DNA of 64,000 nt. Origin: JAENVU01 sp038250905. Lineage in GTDB: Bacteria > Actinomycetota > Acidimicrobiia > IMCC26256 > JAENVU01. Below are positions 7,368 through 15,500 of the stretch, piece by piece. The first letter of the stretch is position 1; every line of letters begins with the position of its first letter. Location of the stretch: assembly GCA_038250905.1 (NCBI GenBank), contig JBBSBV010000010.1:1-64000 (forward strand), written 5' to 3'. The translations under genes were made by a program, and so were the position numbers. The notes under the pieces are model-generated. The model was not told the DNA's origin. It saw only the letters and a program-made list of their open reading frames with translations, and ran no database searches.

Positions 7368-8808
7368 CAGGCCATGGTAGGTACGTCAGCGTCGACCGGA
7401 TCCGCGAGGCCGCCCGAAAACTGGATCGCGACGGCAGGTGTCGTGCCACATTCGTGCCACAACGGTACGGATTCGGGGGCAATCGCGAGACCTCTTCGAA
7501 CCCCCTAGACCCGTCTGACCAGCACTTTCTCGAGACACCCTGGTCAGCGAGTTGCCCGGATCGATTTCCCAAGCTGAGAACGCGAGTTCGATTCTCGTCA
7601 CCCGCTCCAGAGTTTCCGCAGCTCAGACCGGGTGCCGAGCTACCCGACGGGCCGTGATCGACCCCCTCGGAGGCATCCATCCCGCGGATATCCCGCGAGA
7701 CCCCGCGGGGCTTCTCTTCGCGTGATGCCGTGACAAGTTCGTCGAGCGCCTTCGCGATATGCACGTCACGGTCGCTGGTCGCGTGTTGGTAGCGGATCGC
7801 CGCTTGTGAGGATGCATGACCCATCCGGTGCATCAGTTCCTTCGTGCTGGCACCGGTCGCAGCCGCGAGCGTGTTCGCGGTGTGGCGTAGATCATGAAAC
7901 CGAAACTCGTCGGAGAGTCCCGCCGCAGTCCGAGCCTGGACCCATTGTTTCTGCAGCACATGTCTGCGCAGCGGGCCTCCACGTTCGCCCCGGAACACGC
8001 GGCCCTCCGGGTACTGCGGGGAGAACGTGTCGAGGTGCGCCTCGATTTCGGTGAGGAGGAACTCAGGGAGTGCGATCGCGCGCCGGCCCGCGTCGCTCTT
8101 CGGCGGGCCGACGACCAGTTCGCCGTTCTTGAGCTGATGCTCTTGCTGCTCGATGGTGAGCAGACCGCGGAGAACGTTGACGTGTCGGCGTTCGAGACCG
8201 AGGAGTTCTCCCAACCGGAGGCCACAGAACCCGGCGAGCAGAACGACAAGCCGTAGGTGTTCCGGCATCGCAGCGGCGGCCGCGAGCACTTCGGGGACGG
8301 TCGCCGTCGGTCGCTCCGCTGAACGCTCAACCCCGGCGCCGACAACCTTGCACGGGTTTGTGACGATGAGTTCGTCGAGCACTGCGGTGCTGAGGATCGT
8401 GCGAAGCACGCGGTAACACTTGGCCGCCGTGTTCGCGCTCATCGCGCCTGACGTGACCAGCGCGCTGTGCCACTCGCGCACCGCGCGCGGCGTGAGTCCG
8501 TTCAGCGTGATCGGCCCGAGCGTCGGGAAGACGTGCAGCCTGAGCTGAGACTCGTAGGTCTCGCGGGTACGAACGCGAAGACCCGGGCGAGACTTGAGCC
8601 AGCTCGTCGCGTAATCCTCGACCGTGATCCGGCCTGCGCTCGGATCCACCCACGAGCCGCGCAGCATGTCCGTCTCGACCGTCACCGAGAAGCGGTCCGC
8701 ATCACGCCTCGTGCGGAAAGTCTTCGAGCGCTCGCGACCATCGGGCGCGCGGTAGCGCACCTCGTAGCGGACGCCGCCGCGGGTCTGGCGTCTCGTTACG
8801 TGGGCCAC
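7285..8808 (-). CDS. int: Tyrosine integrase of element B (read-through C-terminus)
   Basis: Phage-type tyrosine recombinase for site-specific integration at tRNA-Gly. An N-terminal AP2-like arm-binding domain is followed by a SAM-like core-binding region and the catalytic domain with R198 (GLRLGELLGL), H305-x-x-R308 (HDLRH), H331 (MGH) and Y340 (IRYQHAT). The GTG start at 8808 has GGAGG ahead of it. The normal protein is near 430 aa; here the frame runs through att1, which encodes GAGDENRTRVLSLG antisense to the tRNA, and about 110 residues into element A. It is close to the element C integrase over its whole length. Confidence 0.9.
   Translation of the reverse strand: MAHVTRRQTRGGVRYEVRYRAPDGRERSKTFRTRRDADRFSVTVETDMLRGSWVDPSAGRITVEDYATSWLKSRPGLRVRTRETYESQLRLHVFPTLGPITLNGLTPRAVREWHSALVTSGAMSANTAAKCYRVLRTILSTAVLDELIVTNPCKVVGAGVERSAERPTATVPEVLAAAAAMPEHLRLVVLLAGFCGLRLGELLGLERRHVNVLRGLLTIEQQEHQLKNGELVVGPPKSDAGRRAIALPEFLLTEIEAHLDTFSPQYPEGRVFRGERGGPLRRHVLQKQWVQARTAAGLSDEFRFHDLRHTANTLAAATGASTKELMHRMGHASSQAAIRYQHATSDRDVHIAKALDELVTASREEKPRGVSRDIRGMDASEGVDHGPSGSSAPGLSCGNSGAGDENRTRVLSLGNRSGQLADQGVSRKCWSDGSRGFEEVSRLPPNPYRCGTNVARHLPSRSSFRAASRIRSTLTYLPWPDAHGEAVTDGAGGCGRTRNIDREWSVG
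7441..7460. repeat. Paired 9-mer at right end of element A
   Basis: Two copies of TCGTGCCAC start at 7441 and 7452, an 11-bp period identical to that of the paired 8-mers at the ends of elements B and C. They end 105 bp before the att core at 7566, against 95 bp in B and C. They may be the arm-type recombinase sites of a third, more diverged element. Confidence 0.4.
7566..7609 (+). repeat. att1: 44-bp core, 3' part of tRNA-Gly(CCC)
   Basis: Identical over 44 bp to copies at 20692 and 35834. It reads anticodon loop TTCCCAA, the 3' stem GCTGA, T-arm GCGAG-TTCGATT-CTCGT, acceptor strand CACCCGC, discriminator T and CCA, as in tRNA-Gly with anticodon CCC. The expected 5' stem (TCAGC) and D-arm are absent upstream, so this is an integration copy and not a functional tRNA. 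It marks the junction of elements A and B. Confidence 0.85.
7679..7697. repeat. Element B left arm-type repeat
   Basis: ATCCCGCGGATATCCCGCG: two 8-mers ATCCCGCG at an 11-bp period, starting 69 bp after the att1 core and lying inside the 3' part of int. An identical 19-mer sits at the other end of element B (20578-20596). It is probably an integrase arm-binding site. Confidence 0.65.
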
Positions 8809-8880
8809 GTCAGAGTCCTCCGAGCTGGCATTGAGCGGTCCCGCGGTGGCAGGAGGACAGCGGGTCGAGACGGTACCTGG

Positions 8881-9117
8881 TCATCGGCGCGCTCGCTCGG
8901 CGTCGACGAACGCGCGGAGTGCCTCGACAGGTACTCGCGTGCAGCGGCCAATGTGAACTGTCTCGATCCGTCGCTCTGCGATGAGCTCGTAGAGCGTCGT
9001 GCGGCCGATGGCCAGGGCCCGAGCGGCGTCAGGAACCGTCAGTAATAGCAGTGGCACGCCGATCGCTGCGAAGCCCCCCAGGTCCGCTGTCGTCTGCTGT
9101 TGCGCATTTGTCTCCAT
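8881..9117 (-). CDS. xis: MerR-type excisionase of element B, 78 aa
   Basis: A small helix-turn-helix protein of the HTH_17/excisionase family: LLLTVPDAARALAIGRTTLYELIAERRIETVHIGRCTRVP holds the winged HTH. Such proteins bend attachment-site DNA and favour excision. The start is set at ATG 9117 (METNAQQQTT) and not the upstream frame, because the equivalent gene in element C starts at the same place and both have a GCGCATAG box 7-8 nt upstream. It lies 72 bp upstream of int on the same strand, so co-transcription is likely. Confidence 0.8.
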   Translation of the reverse strand: METNAQQQTTADLGGFAAIGVPLLLLTVPDAARALAIGRTTLYELIAERRIETVHIGRCTRVPVEALRAFVDAERARR

Positions 9118-9124
9118 GCCCTCT

Positions 9125-9132
9125 CTATGCGC
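9125..9132 (-). promoter_or_regulatory. GCGCATAG box upstream of xis (B)
   Basis: CTATGCGC on the plus strand, that is GCGCATAG on the xis strand, 7 nt before the ATG. The same box precedes both relaxase genes and the second xis. It may overlap a ribosome-binding or promoter element. Confidence 0.5.
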
Positions 9133-9202
9133 GTCGTCTCCACGGAATGCGACAAGCGCACCGGTCCATCTCAGCGAATGGTTCGTCTGACCCTTCACGC
9201 GC

Positions 9203-9237
9203 GCCTGCACCAGGTGTCTGCACCGCGCGTCTGTTCA
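9203..9237. repeat. 13-bp iterons, element B
   Basis: Units start at 9203 (GCCTGCACC), 9216 (GTCTGCACC) and 9229 (GTCTGTTCA, degenerate), an exact 13-bp period. TGACCCTTCACGC begins 15 bp before the first unit. Element C has three perfect GTCTGCACC units at the same period. These are candidate binding sites for a mobility or copy-control protein. Confidence 0.6.
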
Positions 9238-9264
9238 CGCCTGCAGTGAGCGGCTGAGCGTTCG

Positions 9265-9288
9265 CCTTTGACACTGACGTGTCAAAGG
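9265..9288. promoter_or_regulatory. Perfect 10-4-10 dyad (TTGAC-N8-GTCAA)
   Basis: CCTTTGACAC, a TGAC spacer, then GTGTCAAAGG: a perfect inverted repeat in the xis-relaxase intergenic region. The inner TTGAC-N8-GTCAA is shared with element C at 22283-22300. It is probably an operator, possibly overlapping divergent -35 boxes. Confidence 0.5.
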
Positions 9289-9362
9289 CTTGCTCGACGT
9301 TGCGATCGCGGGCGTCACGGCTACGGTGCGGTGGGGAGCTCGATGGTGAGGAGTGACGCTGG

Positions 9363-9635
9363 ATGGTGGTCGGTGTCGCTGCGTTCGTGTGCCTCGGCTA
9401 TGTCGTGTGTCTCGTGCCGGCGCGTCGCTGTCACCGTGACATCGGCAGCTTCCGTCGCAGTCTCTGGGTCGGTTACGGCAACCGTGACCATTGGCGGACC
9501 GGGATCGTCCTCGCATATCTGGCGTTCGGTTGGCCGTCGCTGGGGATGATGCTGGCGTGGCGCTCTGGGCCTACACGTGCTGCGCTCGTCGAGTTGCGGA
9601 CCGACATGCGTGCGGAGGCCCACGCGCAGCACTGA
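9363..9635 (+). CDS. Possible small membrane protein, 90 aa
   Basis: Two hydrophobic stretches (VGVAAFVCLGYVVCLV near the N-terminus and TGIVLAYLAFGWPSLGMML in the middle) suggest two membrane segments. GAGGAG lies 9 nt before the ATG. There is no counterpart in element C and no recognised family, and overlapping frames exist on both strands, so it may not be expressed. It sits within the 810-bp xis-relaxase interval of element B. Confidence 0.3.
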   Translation: MVVGVAAFVCLGYVVCLVPARRCHRDIGSFRRSLWVGYGNRDHWRTGIVLAYLAFGWPSLGMMLAWRSGPTRAALVELRTDMRAEAHAQH

Positions 9636-9829
9636 CATCGCGACCAGGGCGCACGTACGGCGCCCGTCGATCTCCTTCGCGAACAACCGGCGGTTCGTCC
9701 GCCGAGAGTTGTTCGGCTCCGGAGCCCGTCAGCCCGCGCACGCGTCCGATCTTCGCGACCACCATCGACACGCGGACCCGATGACGACTCACGCTCATGT
9801 CGCGTCTCGAGACTTCGACGACTACCCCC

Positions 9830-9884
9830 GACCGTCGTGCTGCTCACGATCGCGTTAAGGGTCCACGCATTTGCATCGTGATGC
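9830..9884 (+). other. Candidate oriT / conserved hairpin block, element B
   Basis: A 55-bp block, roughly 80% identical to 23818-23872, contains TAAGGGTCCAC and CATTTGCA and ends in the hairpin GCATC-GT-GATGC (9873-9884). The copy in C has GCACT-GA-AGTGC, so the stem is kept by paired changes. It ends 43 nt before the relaxase start in both elements. Position next to a MobF relaxase makes it a candidate transfer origin; an RNA or operator role is possible. Confidence 0.5.
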
Positions 9885-9912
9885 GGGTTTGTCGCGCGTC
9901 AAGGGTGTCGAT

Positions 9913-9920
9913 GCGCATAG
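9913..9920 (+). promoter_or_regulatory. GCGCATAG box upstream of relaxase (B)
   Basis: GCGCATAG followed by AGAGGGT and the GTG start at 9928; 7 nt separate the box from the start codon, exactly as at the element C relaxase and element B xis. Confidence 0.5.
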
Positions 9921-9927
9921 AGAGGGT

Positions 9928-12420
9928 GTGTTGTCGATTGGGAAACTCGCGGCGGGTCAGGAGGGCTACTACCTGTCTGCGGTCGCGCACGGAGCGGAGG
10001 ACTACTACTTGGCTGGGGGCGAAGTCCCCGGCTATTGGACGGGGACCGGCGCTGCCCAGTTAGGCCTCGAAGGCACGGTCGCCGACCAAGATTTCGTCGC
10101 CCTGCTCCGGGGTGTACATCCGCTGGATGGGAGTCCGTTGGGTCGACCGAACCGTCGGGTGCCGGCCCTGGATTTGACGTTCTCGGCGCCGAAGTCGGTG
10201 TCGGTCGCGTGGGGGATCGGCGGACCTGGTCTCGCCGGCGAGATCGTCGCAGCACATGAGGAGGCGATCGGGGCGGCGCTCGCCTATTTGCAGCGGGAGG
10301 CAGTGTTCGTCCGCCGCGGCCATAACGGCCTCGAACGACTCGTGGGTGGGGGTCTGGTGGGGGCGGCGTTCCGGCATCGCACGAGCCGTGCCGGCGACCC
10401 ACAACTCCACACCCACGTCGTGGTCGCGAACGCCGCCCAAGGCCCCGACGGGCAGTGGTCTGCGCTCGACGCCCGGCATTTGTATGGGCAGGCCCGCACG
10501 GCGGGGTTCTTGTATCAAGCCGAACTCCGCGCCGGTCTCACCGCACGCCTCAACCCGGCATGGGACCCGGTCGTGAAAGGCACCGGCGACCTGACTGGCG
10601 TGCCGGTCGAGGTGCGTCGCGAGTTCTCGCAACGCCGCGCGCAGATCGAAGCCGAACTCACCCCCGACGCCAGCCCACGCGAAGCGCGGCTCGTGACGTT
10701 GCGGACCCGGCCGAGCAAAGCGGACACCGCCGACGGTGCCGCGCTGCGCGCTGATTGGGCGGAACGGGCTGCAGCGCTTGATTTCACGGCAGACGATCTG
10801 GCCGACGCGTTGAGACGGGTGGTGCAGACGCGCTTGGAGGGGTATGACCCTTCACGCATGTCTGCACCACACCTCTGCACCACGCTCACTGAACACATGT
10901 CAAGTTTCGATCGTCGTCACGTCCTCCAAGCCCTCGCCGAACATGCCCGAACGGGCGCGACGGTCGGCGAGATCGAGGCCGCGGCCGACACCCTTCTCGG
11001 CAGTGAGAGTGTCGTCGCCTTGGGGGTCGGCCGGTTCGGGATCGTCTACTCAACCCCAGAACTCTTAGCCCTCGAGGCCCGGACCCTCGACCACGCCGAG
11101 GACCGGCAAGGAGAGTCGTGTGCAGTGGTCGAGGATCTCGGCCCGTTCCACGCCGCTGCCCGGGGCCTCACCGGCGAACAAACCCGGATGATCCGCACCT
11201 TGACGACCGACGGTGCCGGAATCGCGGTCGTGGTGGGTGCCGCCGGCTCCGGCAAGACCCACGCCCTCGCAGTCGCCCGCGACACTTGGGTCGGCGACGG
11301 GAACACGGTCATCGGGTGTGCCCTCGCCGCCCGAGCCGCACGTCAACTCCAAGACGACGCCCGGATCCCAGCCGTGACCCTCGACCGCTTACTCATCGAT
11401 TTGGACCGGCCGGACACGCCCGGCCTGACTCGACGGACGGTGATCGTGGCAGACGAGGCCGCGATGATCGGGACCCGCAAACTCGCCCGCCTCCTCGACC
11501 ACGCCCACCATGCCCACGCGAAAGTCGTACTGGTTGGTGACCCGCGACAGTTGCCCGAGATCGAAGCCGGGGGCATGTTCGTCGCCCTCACCGAACGGCT
11601 CGGCGCCACCGAACTCGTCGGCAACCGACGTCAACAAGATCCCGTCGAACGACAGGCGCTCGCCGAGTTGCGGGCCGGTCGGGTCGAAGAAGCGATCGAA
11701 CGACTCGCCGAACACGGCCACATCACCGAACTCCCCGATCGTGACACGGCGATCGATCAGATCGTCGCGGACTGGCGGTATGCGACGATCCGCGGTGACG
11801 ACACGATCATGCTCGCCCTCCACCGCTCCGATGTGACCGCCCTCAACCATGCGGCCCGACGAGCGCGGATCGCCGATGCAATCGTCGACCGTGAACCCGT
11901 CATCATCAACGGCCGGCCCTTCGCACGAGGCGACCGAGTCATGACGTTGCGGAATGATCCGAAGCTCGGGTTGATCAACGGTGAACGCGGCACCATCTCG
12001 AGTGTCTTCCCCCGCGACGGGTTCTACGTCCGGTTCAACAATGACCAATCTGAACGGCTCATTCCCCACGCCTACCTCAACGCCGGCCACTTGGATCACG
12101 CGTACGCGATGACGGTCCACAAAGCCCAAGGCCTCACCTGTGACCGCGCCCTCGTTCTCGCCAGCGCCGACTTGTATGCCGAAGCCGGCTACACGGCCCT
12201 CTCACGCGGCCGGCTCGAAAACCATCTCTACACGACCATCGACGCTGAACCTGATATCGACCATCACGGTGCGGTCACCGACGACCCCCTGGATCAGATC
12301 CACTCGGCGCTTGCTCGCAGCCAACGCGAACACCTCGCCACCCGCGATGCCCTCGTCCTTCCACCCGCCGGACTTACCAGGCCAGGCCACGAACGCGACA
12401 CCGGCATCGAACTCGGCTGA
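9928..12420 (+). CDS. MobF-family relaxase-helicase of element B, 830 aa
   Basis: TrwC/TraA-like conjugative relaxase. The N-terminal domain has paired tyrosines (EGYYL at 13-16, EDYYL at 25-28), the DLTFSAPKSVSVAW strand, and the metal-binding histidines H150, H161 and H163 in FRHRTSRAGDPQLHTH. A variable linker near residues 290-320 leads to a RecD-like helicase with Walker A GAAGSGKT near 436, Walker B VADEAAM, VLVGDPRQL, TVHKAQG and YTALSRGR. It would nick oriT and unwind the transferred strand. The GTG start at 9928 matches the start of the C homologue. No secretion genes accompany it, so the element is mobilizable, not self-transmissible. Confidence 0.9.
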   Translation: MLSIGKLAAGQEGYYLSAVAHGAEDYYLAGGEVPGYWTGTGAAQLGLEGTVADQDFVALLRGVHPLDGSPLGRPNRRVPALDLTFSAPKSVSVAWGIGGPGLAGEIVAAHEEAIGAALAYLQREAVFVRRGHNGLERLVGGGLVGAAFRHRTSRAGDPQLHTHVVVANAAQGPDGQWSALDARHLYGQARTAGFLYQAELRAGLTARLNPAWDPVVKGTGDLTGVPVEVRREFSQRRAQIEAELTPDASPREARLVTLRTRPSKADTADGAALRADWAERAAALDFTADDLADALRRVVQTRLEGYDPSRMSAPHLCTTLTEHMSSFDRRHVLQALAEHARTGATVGEIEAAADTLLGSESVVALGVGRFGIVYSTPELLALEARTLDHAEDRQGESCAVVEDLGPFHAAARGLTGEQTRMIRTLTTDGAGIAVVVGAAGSGKTHALAVARDTWVGDGNTVIGCALAARAARQLQDDARIPAVTLDRLLIDLDRPDTPGLTRRTVIVADEAAMIGTRKLARLLDHAHHAHAKVVLVGDPRQLPEIEAGGMFVALTERLGATELVGNRRQQDPVERQALAELRAGRVEEAIERLAEHGHITELPDRDTAIDQIVADWRYATIRGDDTIMLALHRSDVTALNHAARRARIADAIVDREPVIINGRPFARGDRVMTLRNDPKLGLINGERGTISSVFPRDGFYVRFNNDQSERLIPHAYLNAGHLDHAYAMTVHKAQGLTCDRALVLASADLYAEAGYTALSRGRLENHLYTTIDAEPDIDHHGAVTDDPLDQIHSALARSQREHLATRDALVLPPAGLTRPGHERDTGIELG
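10821..10881. repeat. Iteron module duplicated inside relaxase coding region
   Basis: GGTGCAGAC (10821-10829) is an inverted iteron. TGACCCTTCACGC at 10845 is followed 15 bp later by GTCTGCACC (10860) and CTCTGCACC (10873), again 13 bp apart. The 37 bp from 10845 match 9188-9224 at 30 positions. It encodes the relaxase-helicase linker and is absent from the element C gene. Confidence 0.55.
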
Positions 12421-12422
12421 CG

Positions 12423-12499
12423 GCTGTCCTGTTGCGACAGCTGCCATGCCGCGTCGGATCCTCTCGGATGGTGCTGTTTGACGCCGACTGCGCGGCATG
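12423..12499. terminator. Inverted repeats after relaxase gene
   Basis: GCTGTC-N7-GACAGC (12423-12441) lies directly after the relaxase stop, followed by CATGCCGCG (12445-12453) and its complement CGCGGCATG (12491-12499). No T-run follows. They may form a transcript end or a boundary between backbone and cargo. Confidence 0.3.
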
Positions 12500-12550
12500 C
12501 GAGTCTCACGTTGGGTTCCCGGGCTGGGGCCTCGGCGGAAGGTGAGAACC

Positions 12551-15500
12551 ATGGCGGAGTCGGTACTTGTGTTTGAACGCGCTTACCGAGGGCTGAGGCC
12601 ACGAACTGCGATGAAGCGTGTCGGCGTGATGGTCCTGTCGTGTGTGCTTGCCACCGTCGGCTTGGTCGCCGTCACGGTGCCTCAAGCACCAGTCGCGGGC
12701 GCGGCGACCGGCGACATTTCGACGATCGCGGGTACGGGTTCGTTCGGTTACTCGGGCGATGGTGGACCTGCGACCTCTGCTCAGATCGATCTGCTTTCGG
12801 CGATCACGGTCGACGCGAGTGGGAACACGATCATCGCTGGTGACCAGTTCCCGAACGGCGATTACGTCGTCCGCAAGATTTCGCCGGCGGGGACGATCAG
12901 CACCCTGGCGGGGACTGGCGTCCGGGGTTCCGATGGTGACGGTGGCCCTGCGAATTTGGCCAAGATAGATGAGCCGGAATCGCTCGCCGCCGACGCGGTC
13001 GGCAACGTCTATATCGGTGAGCATGGGAGTCATCGTGTTCGCAAAGTGTCACCGGACGGCACCATCACGACAGTGGCCGGAGACGGCACCACTCCGGGAT
13101 GCGTTCCGGGAATCTCGATGTGTACAAATGGCGAGGGCGGACCGGCGACGTTGGCGCAGATCTGGTCGCCGGCTGGGCTTACCGTCGACAGGCTCGGCAA
13201 CCTCTACATCGCGGATAGCACCTGTGCGAACATTCGTGTCGTTGATACCGCCGGGAATATTCACACGATCATCGGCAATGTGAATGCACCGTGGTACTGC
13301 TACAACCCGCCAAGTCCCCTTGCGATCCCCGAAGACGTCGCCGTCGATGATCTCGGCAACCTTTACATCAAGGACGCCAATTACATTCGGCGTTGGGACG
13401 GCGCGAACCTCGTCACGATCGCGGGAACCGGTACGAACAAGGTCGGCGACGCTGGCTACAGCGGTGACGGGGGCCCGGCGACGCTCGCAACAATCAATGA
13501 CCCGACGAGCATCACGCTGGATGGCTCTGGCGCATTGTTCCTTGCCGTAGGGAGCCGCATCCGCAAGATTGACCGGAGTGGGATTATCACCACGGTCGCG
13601 GGGAATGGCACCGTCGGGTACAGCGGCGATGGTGGCCCCGCGACGTCGGCGAACATTCGCGAGACCGGAGGCGCCGCGATCGACGGCCTTGGCAACCTGA
13701 TCATCGCCGACGGCGGCTACGCGCATGTCCGCCTCGTTTCGGGGATCACCGTTCCTCGTCCGGTGGGCTTGTCGGCGGGTGAGCAGTTCGGGGGGTTCAA
13801 CCCCGCGGAGCCGTGTTTCGCGTGTGCGTTGAAGTCGTTGTCGACGTTCACAGAGTGGCCGGTCGATGCTGCGACCGGGAACTTTTGGCACACCTTCAAT
13901 CTGATGTCGATCCCCGGGCGGGGTCCTGCGCTGGGTCTGTCCCTGACCTACAACTCCCTCGGTGCGGCGACGAGCGGCCGGTTCGGAAACGGTTGGCAGG
14001 ACTCCTACGGCACGAACCTGACGATCGGCTCGGGGAACAATCCGGTGACGGTGAATCAGGAGAACGGCGCCCAAGTCACGTTCAGTCTTGTGAACGGTGG
14101 CTATGTTGCGCCGTTGCGGGTGCAGGCAACGTTGACTCACAACGGTGATGGCACCTGGACGTTCCTCCGCAAGCAGCGCGACACGTTCAAGTTCAACGCG
14201 CTCGGTCAGCTGACGAGCATCACAGACCTCAACGGCTATTCGACGACGTTGTCGTACACGTCCGGGCAACTGACGGCGGTGACCGACCCGGAGGGCCGAA
14301 CGTTGACGTTCGGGTATACGGGATCGTTGGTGACGACGGTGACCGACACGACCGGCTCACGTTCGGTGCTCCTCGGTTATACGGGGACGGATCTCACGAG
14401 CATCACCGACATCGGCGGTGGTGTGACGACGATGTCCTACAGCGGGACTCATCAACTGCTGCAGATGCTCGACCCGAACCAACAGTCCGCGGTGACGAAG
14501 CACTACCTCACCAACGTCTATGACCCGGTGTCGGGGAAAGTCACCTCGCAGACCGATTTCGCAGGTCGCGTCACAGCGTTCGATTACACGACGATCGCAG
14601 GCGCGACGAAGGTCACCGACCCGAAGGGCAATGTCACGGTCGAACAGTTCACGGGTGGGCTCCCGACCGCGATCACTCGCGGGTACGGAACGGGGAGCGC
14701 GGCGACGTGGGTGCAGTCCTTCGACGCGAACTCGTTCCTGCCGGTCTGTGCGACGGCACCTGACGGTCTCAAGACCTACCTCACCTACGACGCCCGCGGG
14801 AACCAGACGACGGCCACGGTCGGCGCGACCATATGTGATCCGTCGAACGCCACCGGGCGGACCACCACCCGGACCTACGACTCACTCAACGACGTGCTGA
14901 CAGTGAAAGATCCGAAGAATGTCACCACGACCTACGGTTACGACGCGGCCGGGAACCTGCTGAGCGTGTCGACCCCGATCGACACGCATCCGGGTTCGAA
15001 CCTCGCGGTGAGTTACGCCTACGACCCGGGACATGCGGGCGATGTGCAGACGATGACCGACCCGCACGGCAAGGTCTGGACCTACGGCTACGACAGCAAC
15101 GGGCTCCGCTCGAATGTCACCGACCCGAACACGAAGGTCACGAAGTCCTGTTACGACACGATCGGTCGACACACCCGTCTGGTCACCCCCCAGGGCGTGA
15201 ATGCCGGAGTGACGTGCACGAGCGGGAGTCCGACGTACACGACCCTGTACACCACCAACGCTTACGGAGACTTGCTCACGTCCACAGACGCGCTGGGTCA
15301 TCAGACGGTCCAGACCTACTACCCGGACCGGACCCTCAAAACCGTCAAAGACGCGAAGAACCAGACGACGACGTATGAGTACAACCTTGACAACGAGTTG
15401 ATCCAAGTCGACCGGCCCGATCTCACGACGGTCAAGACCGATTACTGGCCCGACGGGTCGTTGAAATCGCAGACGGATGGCGCAAACCAGACCACGAACT

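Noticed and set aside
7285..7565. The 110-residue C-terminal extension of integrase B as a real domain
   Set aside because: It lies beyond the att core, is antisense to the methyltransferase start, and has no counterpart in integrase C; it is read-through into the neighbouring element.
7566..7609. Functional tRNA-Gly gene at any of the three 44-bp repeats
   Set aside because: The T-arm, acceptor 3' strand and CCA are present, but the anticodon 5' stem, D-arm and acceptor 5' strand are missing at all three copies.
9321..9686. Minus-strand 121-aa frame in the xis-relaxase gap
   Set aside because: Composition is low-complexity, there is no ribosome-binding site, and element C has no equivalent.
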